Assembly (NCBI RefSeq): GCF_003287275.1
Contig: NZ_QEVW01000009.1
Coordinates: 248,001-312,000, forward strand
Origin: Paenibacillus taichungensis
Lineage (GTDB): Bacteria > Bacillota > Bacilli > Paenibacillales > Paenibacillaceae
DNA: 64,000 nucleotides
Direction: 5' to 3'
The position numbers and the translations under genes are program-made. This document shows positions 54,466 to 61,117 of the stretch, in pieces (position 1 is the first letter of the stretch; each line of letters opens with the position of its first letter). Below the pieces are notes generated by a model that worked only from the letters and a program-made list of their open reading frames with translations, did not search any database and was not told where the DNA came from.

Positions 54466-55278
54466 ATGAGAGCTCTTATTGTTGAAGATGAAATTCCGGC
54501 AAGTGAGGAACTGAATTACTTGATACAGGAACATAGCCAAATTGAAGTGGTAGATTGTCTGGAAGATGGACTGGATGTGCTGAAGTTTTTGCAGGAGCAG
54601 GAAGTCGACGTTATTTTTCTGGATATAAATATCCCTTCGCTGGATGGCATGATGCTGGCACATCATATAGGGAAGTTTGCGAGCAAGCCATATATCGTAT
54701 TCACAACGGCGTACAAGGAACATGCGGCTGAAGCGTTTGAGCTGGAGGCGTTTGACTATATTCTGAAGCCCTATGATGAGAAACGAATTGCCGCGATGCT
54801 TCATAAACTCGAAACGGCGTTCAAACGGGATCATGAGCAGGACGAACGTGAACGTGGCAGCGACGATGGACAGGCTCACAATACGGCTCAAACAAACGAT
54901 GAATGGTCTGCATCATATATGCAGGCGCGTGAATCCAATGCCCAGACTGGAAGACGCATCAATCTGCTGCGCAATGACAATATTATTGTGACAGACACCG
55001 CCGATATTTATTATGCGGAAGCACAAGAGAAAGTAACGAAGGTGTATACCAAAAATGGTGAGTTTACGATGCCAGTCAGCATTTCGGATTTTCACGGCAG
55101 ATTACCGCAGGAAACCTTTTTTCGCTGCCATCGATCTTACGTGGTAAATTTGTCTCAAATTCGTGAAATAGTGCCCTGGTTTAACAATACGTACCTGCTT
55201 CGTTTACGTGATCTGGAGGCTGAAGTGCCTGTTAGTCGGGGCAAGGTCAAAGAATTCAGGCAGCTCATGCGCATCTAG
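54466..55278 (+). CDS. LytTR-family response regulator
   Basis: DNA-binding partner of the preceding LytS-type kinase. The 270 residues have a receiver domain (1-120) with the acidic pocket VEDE, phospho-acceptor Asp in IFLDINIPSLDG (about 53), TTAY and the KPYDEKR switch. A long charged linker with many Asp, Glu and Gln (about 125-165) follows. The C-terminal LytTR domain (about 170-268) has YYAEAQEKVTKVYT, FFRCHRSYVVNLSQI and VPVSRGKVKEFRQLM, typical beta-strand DNA readers. LytTR proteins bind pairs of about 10-bp direct repeats spaced by two turns. Exactly such repeats begin within the 3' end of this gene and lie before the transporter. Confidence 0.95.
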   Translation: MRALIVEDEIPASEELNYLIQEHSQIEVVDCLEDGLDVLKFLQEQEVDVIFLDINIPSLDGMMLAHHIGKFASKPYIVFTTAYKEHAAEAFELEAFDYILKPYDEKRIAAMLHKLETAFKRDHEQDERERGSDDGQAHNTAQTNDEWSASYMQARESNAQTGRRINLLRNDNIIVTDTADIYYAEAQEKVTKVYTKNGEFTMPVSISDFHGRLPQETFFRCHRSYVVNLSQIREIVPWFNNTYLLRLRDLEAEVPVSRGKVKEFRQLMRI

Positions 55279-55310
55279 AGGCATTTCATTCCGCATCTGA
55301 TGCAACTCAT
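55259..55310 (+). promoter_or_regulatory. Three direct repeats, candidate LytTR-regulator operator
   Basis: GGCAGCTCAT (55259-55268), GGCATTTCAT (55280-55289) and TGCAACTCAT (55301-55310) are separated by exactly 11 bases each, so the repeat period is 21 bp. The middle copy equals the half-site I recall for E. coli YpdB (GGCATTTCAT-N11-GGCATTTCAT). The other two match it at 8 and 7 of 10 positions. A TATGAT at 55343 with a poor -35 (about 55320) lies downstream, as expected for an activated promoter. Confidence 0.65.
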
Positions 55311-55398
55311 GCCTAAATCGGTGTAATGAATCCCCTTTCATGTATGATTAGCTTGTGAACGCATTCATATATATGACATCGGCAAAGGGGAGATCACG

Positions 55399-56691
55399 AT
55401 GAAAGCAACTATTTCATCCACACCTAATTCAGCATCTACAACTATAAAAATGAACCGCTGGCTTATTGTACTGGGAACGATTATTGTACAAATGGGTCTC
55501 GGAACCATCTACACCTGGAGTTTATTTAATCAACCGTTGTCTGATCGTTTCGGATGGGACGTCAGCTCGGTCGCGATAACTTTTTCGATTACCAGCTTTG
55601 CTTTGGCATTTGCCACACTATTTGCAGGCCGACTGCAAGAACGATGGGGACTTCGTCGCCTGATTCGGGTAGCGGGTATAGTGCTTGGTCTGGGACTCGT
55701 GCTCAGTTCTCAAGTGAGTTCGTTGACACTACTCTACATTCTGGCCGGATTTGTGGTTGGATTCGCGGATGGTACGGCGTATATTACTTCCCTCTCCAAC
55801 CTGATCAAGTGGTTCCCTGAGCGAAAAGGTCTGATCTCAGGTATTTCGGTCGGGGCCTTTGGCACAGGCAGTCTGTTGTTCAAATACGTGAACTCTGCAT
55901 TAATCGGTGCCGTTGGTCCTGCTCAAGCTTTTATGTACTGGGGCATTATTGTATTGGTATTGATTGTAGGTGGCTCGTTCCTGATCCGTGAAGCGGTTGT
56001 TCGGGAACAAGCTCCGGCAGCAAGCAGCACGGACGGTGGGAAGCAACAAGTAACACGTCATGATTATACGGTCAAAGAAATGCTGCGTACGAAAGAAGCT
56101 TATATGCTGTTCGTTATTTTCTTCACGGCATGTATGAGCGGACTGTATCTGATCGGTATTGTGAAAGACATCGGTGTACAGTTGGCAGGTCTTAATGTGG
56201 CTACAGCCGCGAATGCGGTGGCGATGGTTGCCATCTTTAACACCGCTGGACGTATCATTCTGGGTGCGCTGTCGGATAAAGTAGGACGGATGAAAGTTAT
56301 TGCCGGAGCACTGCTGGTCACGGCTGTTGCCGTAATGACGCTGAGTTTGGTACCGCTGAGCTTTGGCATTTTCTTCGCCTGTGTAGCCGCTATCGCGTTC
56401 TGCTTTGGTGGGAATATCACGGTCTTCCCGGCGATTGTAGCAGATTACTTCGGACTGAAAAATCAGAGCAAAAACTATGGCGTTATCTATCAGGGATTTG
56501 GATTTGGTGCCTTGGCTGGATCGTTTATCAGCGCCCTGCTGGGCGGATTCCATCTTACCTTTATAGTGATCGCTGTACTGTGTGCCATCTCGCTCTTGCT
56601 GACGTTGATTATTACACCTCCGGGTCAAGGACGTCGTACACGTCAACGTGAACAGCAGATGAATCTTAAGCCTTCATCCCGGGCAAGCTGA
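55399..56691 (+). CDS. MFS transporter, oxalate/formate antiporter (OFA) family, YhjX-like
   Basis: A 430-residue inner-membrane carrier with 12 predicted helices. The first helix carries MGLGTIYTWSLFNQPLSDRFGW and later GFVVGFADGTAYITSLSNLIKWFPERKGLISGI, both hallmarks of the OFA group. The loop after helix 6 is short and Ser/Gln-rich. The C-terminal half shows GRIILGALSDKVGR and FGLKNQSKNYGVIYQGFG. Related proteins include E. coli YhjX, induced by the YpdAB pyruvate system. AAAGGGGAG lies before the ATG. It has its own terminator and lies after the LytS/LytTR genes and their repeats. Pyruvate or a related monocarboxylate is the inferred substrate. Confidence 0.9.
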   Translation: MKATISSTPNSASTTIKMNRWLIVLGTIIVQMGLGTIYTWSLFNQPLSDRFGWDVSSVAITFSITSFALAFATLFAGRLQERWGLRRLIRVAGIVLGLGLVLSSQVSSLTLLYILAGFVVGFADGTAYITSLSNLIKWFPERKGLISGISVGAFGTGSLLFKYVNSALIGAVGPAQAFMYWGIIVLVLIVGGSFLIREAVVREQAPAASSTDGGKQQVTRHDYTVKEMLRTKEAYMLFVIFFTACMSGLYLIGIVKDIGVQLAGLNVATAANAVAMVAIFNTAGRIILGALSDKVGRMKVIAGALLVTAVAVMTLSLVPLSFGIFFACVAAIAFCFGGNITVFPAIVADYFGLKNQSKNYGVIYQGFGFGALAGSFISALLGGFHLTFIVIAVLCAISLLLTLIITPPGQGRRTRQREQQMNLKPSSRAS

Positions 56692-56734
56692 GTGTAGCGA
56701 GGGACGAAGTTCTATTTTATAAAATGCAAGCTGG

Positions 56735-56760
56735 GCGGTCTCTGTGGAGGCCGCTTTTTT
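56735..56760 (+). terminator. Terminator of the MFS gene
   Basis: GCGGTCTC pairs with GAGGCCGC (one wobble) around TGTG, followed by six T. Confidence 0.9.
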
Positions 56761-56898
56761 GGTACCTGCTCGACTGGGGAGGAATGAGATTTTTGTACAT
56801 GATGCGGTTGTGTGCAATGCATACTTTGCTTCTGGTATACTCTAGGTGAAATAAAAAGAGCAAGTCCTTGTTAGCCATTTGGAGGAGGTATGTTCGTC

Positions 56899-57381
56899 AT
56901 GAATTTCTTGAAATATGCACCATCTGATTTTGCTGATTATTATGCTCTTGTGTCCAATATTGAAGTCATGCAGCAGATTACCGAACGTGCTTTGCCTGAG
57001 CATGAAGCTACGGCGGAATTTGAATCCATGCTGAATTATAATCTCGGAAACAATTGTGGCTATTATCGGATATCTGGTGAAGATGGGGTAGGCATGGCCT
57101 ATGCGAAACTGATCCCGGATGAATCCGATCCGTCCCGGGCGGAAATGGGTTATATGATTCTGCCGGAGCATTGGGGGAAAGGACACGGGACTTCCATCGC
57201 AGCTCGGCTGATTATTCAGGCACAGGCGGCGGGAATTGGTGTACTCTATGCGGTTATCGATCCGTCCAATGCGGCATCACGTCGAATATTGCTCAGACAG
57301 AACTTTGTATCCACATGGGTTGGGGATTATCATGGGTTACCCGGCGAGATTCTGGAGCTGAATCTTCAGGTGAAGCGGTAA
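56899..57381 (+). CDS. GNAT family acetyltransferase
   Basis: A 160-residue N-acetyltransferase. AEMGYMILPEHWGKGHGTSIAARL (about 77-100) holds the acetyl-CoA pyrophosphate loop in the form GKGHGT. It is followed by AVIDPSNAASRRILLRQNFV, the helix-strand pair typical of RimJ/RimL-like members. The ATG at 56899 is chosen because GGAGGAGG lies ten bases upstream; the ATG at 56890 is too close. Substrate unknown. It lies 115 bases before the glutaminase gene on the same strand and may be co-transcribed. Confidence 0.88.
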   Translation: MNFLKYAPSDFADYYALVSNIEVMQQITERALPEHEATAEFESMLNYNLGNNCGYYRISGEDGVGMAYAKLIPDESDPSRAEMGYMILPEHWGKGHGTSIAARLIIQAQAAGIGVLYAVIDPSNAASRRILLRQNFVSTWVGDYHGLPGEILELNLQVKR

Positions 57382-57495
57382 GGGATCAGACTCGCGGGTA
57401 ATACATACTATACCGAGCATTTTGCATCACTTTGATGGGAACTTGTCATTCGGATGCTTGTGAAATGCTTATACAGAGATTTGGAGGAGATGGAT

Positions 57496-58437
57496 ATGAG
57501 CAATGCTGCAATGGAACGTCTGAACCAGTTGCTGCCAGAATGGCTGGAGACCAGCCGTCTGCACACTGGACAGGGGAAAGTCGCTTCTTATATTCCCGAG
57601 TTGTTCAAGGCCTCACAAGACGAACTGGGTATACATATCATGAACGCCGAAGGCAATCATGTATCAGCCGGAGATTGTGGTGTCCCGTTTACGATGCAAA
57701 GTATCTCCAAGGTATTTACACTCATTCTGGCCCTGATGGATCATGGGGAGGAAGCGGTCTTCTTTAATGTAGGAAAAGAACCTACCGGGGATGATTATGA
57801 TTCCATGATCAAGCTCGAACTGGTCGAACCGGGCATTCCGTTTAATCCATTGATCAATGCGGGTGCGATCACGGTATCGTCCCTGATTGCCGGGGATTGC
57901 AAAGAGGAGAAGTCACGGCGCATTTTGGAATTTTTCCGCAAGCTGGCGAATAATGATCGGCTGGGCTATAACGAAGCGGTATATCGGTCCGAATCGGAGA
58001 CAGGCCATCTGAACCGCTCGCTTGGTTATTTTCTGAAGCACAATGGTGTGCTCAAGGATGACGTGGAAGATGTGCTTGCCGTCTATTTCCGCCATTGCTC
58101 CATCGAGGTGACTTGTGCGGACCTGGCCCGTATGGCACTGGTGCTTGCTTATGACGGGACAGATCCCATCACCGGGATTGAGCTTATTCCTCGTCGTTAT
58201 GTACAGATCGCCAAAACGTTCATGACCACCTGCGGTATGTATAATGCATCAGGCGAATTCGCGATTCAGGTCGGGTTGCCTGCCAAGAGCGGAGTGTCGG
58301 GAGGAATTCTGACTCTGGTTCCAGGCCAGTTTGGCATCGGTCTTGTAGGTCCGGCTCTGAATCGGAAAGGAAACAGCATTGCAGGCGTGCATTTGCTTGA
58401 GCGTCTTTCCAAAGAATTTGACTGGAGTTTGTTCTAA
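57496..58437 (+). CDS. glsA: Glutaminase A (serine beta-lactamase-like fold)
   Basis: Hydrolyses glutamine to glutamate and ammonia in the cytoplasm. The 313 residues match the family. The catalytic Ser-Lys pair is in MQSISKVF (about 67-74). Further conserved parts are PGIPFNPLINAGAI (about 113), NRSLGYFLKHNG, CSIEVTCADLARMA and SGVSGGILTLVPG (about 270), which closes the active site. The ATG at 57496 follows GGAGGAGA. Its stop codon lies inside the first of four 13-bp tandem repeats, so repeat number does not change the protein. No glutamine transporter is adjacent. Confidence 0.95.
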   Translation: MSNAAMERLNQLLPEWLETSRLHTGQGKVASYIPELFKASQDELGIHIMNAEGNHVSAGDCGVPFTMQSISKVFTLILALMDHGEEAVFFNVGKEPTGDDYDSMIKLELVEPGIPFNPLINAGAITVSSLIAGDCKEEKSRRILEFFRKLANNDRLGYNEAVYRSESETGHLNRSLGYFLKHNGVLKDDVEDVLAVYFRHCSIEVTCADLARMALVLAYDGTDPITGIELIPRRYVQIAKTFMTTCGMYNASGEFAIQVGLPAKSGVSGGILTLVPGQFGIGLVGPALNRKGNSIAGVHLLERLSKEFDWSLF

Positions 58438-58479
58438 AACTTTGTTCTAAAACTTTGTTCTAAAACTTTGTTCTAAAAC
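58428..58479 (+). repeat. Four perfect copies of a 13-bp tandem repeat at the glsA 3' end
   Basis: TTTGTTCTAAAAC is repeated at 58428, 58441, 58454 and 58467 without a mismatch. The first copy includes the last two codons and the TAA of glsA. Likely arose by slippage; may vary in copy number between strains. Confidence 0.95.
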
Positions 58480-58662
58480 TAAGAAATCTCCTTTACCCTC
58501 CTGAGTAGCCGATGAATCATCAATCCGTGCTTTTGATTCTTTTGAACGAAATGATCCGTTAGGAATCTGGCCTGTCGGTTGCTTCAGACTTGGTTCAGAA
58601 TGTGTAGGAAAACGGTCCTGCATAGCAATGGCTATGCTGCATCTATTCCTGTATACCCGCAA
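58447..58662 (-). CDS. Doubtful small ORF after yolD
   Basis: A 71-codon frame from a TTG, with hydrophilic composition (SKESKARIDDSSATQEGKGD), 12 bases after the yolD stop and on the same strand. It has no convincing ribosome site, and the last codons are made of the 13-bp repeat. An in-frame ATG lies 13 codons in. The perfect hairpin GCATAGC/GCTATGC (58620-58637) lies within it. It may be a third gene of the SOS operon, a remnant or chance. Confidence 0.2.
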   Translation of the reverse strand: MRVYRNRCSIAIAMQDRFPTHSEPSLKQPTGQIPNGSFRSKESKARIDDSSATQEGKGDFLVLEQSFRTKF

Positions 58663-58674
58663 CCCCAGCCCGCA

Positions 58675-59016
58675 TCATTCATTCGCGAGCACCACATCCG
58701 TAATAAGATTCATCTGAATGTCCCGGGTCCCGCTCTCCATCAGCAGCTTAAGGGTACGGGCAGGGGAGTCCAATCGGAGCACCTGTCCGGTAAAACGGAT
58801 ATCATCATGTTCATGAAACAGGGTGATGGTGACTGCATCCCCAAGCAGCATGGAGTTACTAAGCAAACGGGACATTTCTTCCGCTGCCTGGGCATCCAGG
58901 GATGGACGGGTACGGGGAGCAAGTTGCTCCTGATGAATGATGTAGGCTTCCCGGTGTTCAGGAAGCATCATGCGCGAAGATTCAAAAATCCCGTTTTGCT
59001 GTAATTTTTTACTCAT
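58675..59016 (-). CDS. YolD-like family protein
   Basis: A 113-residue soluble protein of the YolD-like family, which is repeatedly found beside Y-family polymerases (UvrX, YqjW) in Bacillales and their phages. Its role is thought to be a polymerase accessory. MMLPEHREAYIIHQEQLAPRTRPSLDAQAAEEMSRLLSNSM at about 16-55 matches the family core, as does ITLFHEHDDIRFTGQVLRLD. GGAGG lies at the polymerase 3' end. The ATG overlaps the polymerase stop in ATGA, so translation is coupled and a shared function is very likely. Confidence 0.88.
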   Translation of the reverse strand: MSKKLQQNGIFESSRMMLPEHREAYIIHQEQLAPRTRPSLDAQAAEEMSRLLSNSMLLGDAVTITLFHEHDDIRFTGQVLRLDSPARTLKLLMESGTRDIQMNLITDVVLANE

Positions 59017-60257
59017 TTATAGTGACCTCCAATTTTATGAGAACGGTCCTGTGCCTGCGCGGACGAGCAGAGCGAGGAGGCCCGCATGATCGCGGTTTCT
59101 CCGAACTTGCGCTTGATGTCATCCGTGGCACGTTCCAGTTCTCTTTTGCGTTCACGGTCATCGAACCAGGACAGCTGTACTTCGGAATCAGGCACAAGCC
59201 CGGTCAATGACACGCTGATGCGGCGAATGGGTAATCCGTCCCAATGGCGCAGAAACAGAGCTGCTGCCGCATCGTATACTTCATCGGTGATGTTGGTAGG
59301 TTCATTCACCTTCATCTGGCGGGAAAAGCCGGTTGGACGATCGTAATCCTGCCCCCGACATCCTACAGAGACGACATGGCCCATGAGCGATTTGTCCCGG
59401 GAACGCCGGCTGACCAGCTCTGCCAGTTCGAGCAGTACCACCTTGATGTCTGCCCACGATTCATAGTCCCGAGGCAATGTCATCTGATGTCCAATGCCCT
59501 GCTGCTGGTGGGCATATGTCCCGGGTTTTACCGGAGAATCATCGATTCCGCGGGCAATACGCCACAATACCTCACCATTTACACCCCAACGTTCTCTAAG
59601 CCGGGACAATGGAGTCTGCGCCAGATCACCGATCGTATGAATTCCCATCTTATAGAGATGCTGCCCCATCCGGGAACCGACCATAAACATGTCTCGAACA
59701 GGTTTATTCCACAACGTTGTCTGCATGTCCTTGCGGGGCAGTGTATAGATGCCTCCCGGGACTTTTTTGGCATACAGATCACAGGCCATCTTGCTGACAA
59801 CCTTGGTGTCGCTGATGCCGACGCGGATATAGACGCCAGTCTCATCCATGACCCTGTCCTGGATGCTGCGGGCAATTGTTTCGGGACTGCCGAACAGATC
59901 CAAACTTCCGGTGACATCCAGAAACTGTTCGTCAATGCTATATGGTTCAACCAGGTCGGTATAGGACTGAAGGATACGGGTAATGTGTAGGGAAACACGG
60001 ATATATTCGGCCATCCGGGGACGAATGACGACAACATCGGGGCATTTGGCAAGAGCCTCGCCCAGACGTTCTGCTGTAGTAATTCCATAGGACTTGGCGA
60101 GTGGGCAGGCTGCCAGAATAATACCTGAACGGCGTGCAGGATCTCCCGCAACAACAAGCGGACGGTCTCTGTATTCAGGATGTGCAGACTTCTCCACACT
60201 GGCATAAAATGACTGGCAATCGGCCAGCATAATGACACGTCCGTCTTTGCGGGGCAT
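59013..60257 (-). CDS. Y-family DNA polymerase, UvrX/YqjW type
   Basis: Translesion DNA polymerase of 414 residues, expected to copy past lesions at the cost of mutations. LADCQSFYASVEK (residues 11-23) holds a metal-binding Asp and the steric gate Tyr18. YSIDEQFLDVTGS (106-118) holds the catalytic Asp109 and Glu110. The thumb/little-finger part includes HTIGDLAQTPLSRLRERWG (helix-hairpin-helix) and ARGIDDSPVKP. It differs from DinB by the QSFYASVE and RMAEYIRVS features and by its yolD partner. AGGAGA lies before the ATG. It is the first gene of an operon with yolD. A LexA box overlies its promoter, so SOS induction is predicted. Confidence 0.92.
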   Translation of the reverse strand: MPRKDGRVIMLADCQSFYASVEKSAHPEYRDRPLVVAGDPARRSGIILAACPLAKSYGITTAERLGEALAKCPDVVVIRPRMAEYIRVSLHITRILQSYTDLVEPYSIDEQFLDVTGSLDLFGSPETIARSIQDRVMDETGVYIRVGISDTKVVSKMACDLYAKKVPGGIYTLPRKDMQTTLWNKPVRDMFMVGSRMGQHLYKMGIHTIGDLAQTPLSRLRERWGVNGEVLWRIARGIDDSPVKPGTYAHQQQGIGHQMTLPRDYESWADIKVVLLELAELVSRRSRDKSLMGHVVSVGCRGQDYDRPTGFSRQMKVNEPTNITDEVYDAAAALFLRHWDGLPIRRISVSLTGLVPDSEVQLSWFDDRERKRELERATDDIKRKFGETAIMRASSLCSSAQAQDRSHKIGGHYK

Positions 60258-60326
60258 AGTACTTCTCTCCTTTTATTCATAATTCGGCTGCTTCTGTGCA
60301 GCGATGGGATTCATTCAGCCAATGTT

Positions 60327-60362
60327 ATTTTACAGTTTATTTACAGTATGGAACAAGTGTTC
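60327..60362 (-). promoter_or_regulatory. Promoter with overlapping LexA (SOS) box
   Basis: GAACAAGTGTTC (60351-60362) matches the Gram-positive LexA core GAAC-N4-GTTC. On the minus strand TTGTTC (60351-60356) is also a -35, 18 bases from TAAAAT (60327-60332). Repressor binding would cover the -35. Confidence 0.75.
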
Positions 60363-60419
60363 TTGTTTTATAAGCATATCCGACAATGTCAGACGCGGCA
60401 ACCGGAATTATTTTGCAAA

Positions 60420-60597
60420 TTGGACACAAATATTGGATGGACCTAATAGAGTCAAAATTTAGGAAATAAGATGTATTTTTTTACATTTCATGTAAGAGAT
60501 CCGTGACTTCCGGGTGATGACCGGGTGTTCATTGGGCTTTATGTAAAAGTAATATAAATGGGCACAGTCCTATAGGGGGGGACTGATGTCCTTTTTT
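60420..60597 (+). ncRNA. Candidate short terminated RNA upstream of the glycoside hydrolase gene
   Basis: TTGGAC (60420-60425) and TAATAG (60444-60449) lie 18 bases apart and could start a transcript near 60456. CAGTCC (60565-60570) pairs with GGACTG (60580-60585), with further outer pairs, and TTTTTT follows at 60592-60597. The interval has no reading frame. It could be a small RNA of about 140 bases or an attenuator. The rest of the gap to 61117 holds GAAAACC/GGTTTTC (60617-60643) and no supported gene; a 60-codon frame at 60778 has no ribosome site. Confidence 0.3.
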
Positions 60598-61117
60598 CAT
60601 TTTCTGCACTTTTCAGAAAACCTTGATAGGACGCGGGTTTTCAAGGATGCGTTATCGGACTATAGTATCAATTTTGTAATCTTTATGGTTAATACTGTAA
60701 AAATGTCCGCAACTTTAAAATATCATTAGCGTTTAATGGGGTAAGCGTTCAAGCGGAAACAGATCTCGCAATCCGCGTTGCATATAACAATAACGGGTAG
60801 AGATGTGCAAGGCTGGAAGAACCTCAAACGGACGGTTAAAGTGGCAATATTCGTGTCCATGGAACATAAGAGCAAGAAGGAATCCTGGATGCTAGTTGAT
60901 GGCGCATTTTACGAATTATGGGCAGAATGTTGCAGTTCACGTTTGCTTCCATCAGCCTAGTTACAAATGCAGAGACTTAGAGCTATAGTGAGAACTACAC
61001 CGCTGACATCTCTACCCAAAGCGGACATCCGATGCGGAATTTCCCGTAGACCTTCATGTCATTTAAGATCCGCAGATGAAGCAGGATGCATACTAGAGAG
61101 GTGAGCAATTAAGAGCC

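Noticed and set aside
60778..60960. 60-codon ORF before the glycoside hydrolase gene
   Set aside because: No ribosome site, no homology recognised, and a start that is probably not ATG; treated as leader sequence.
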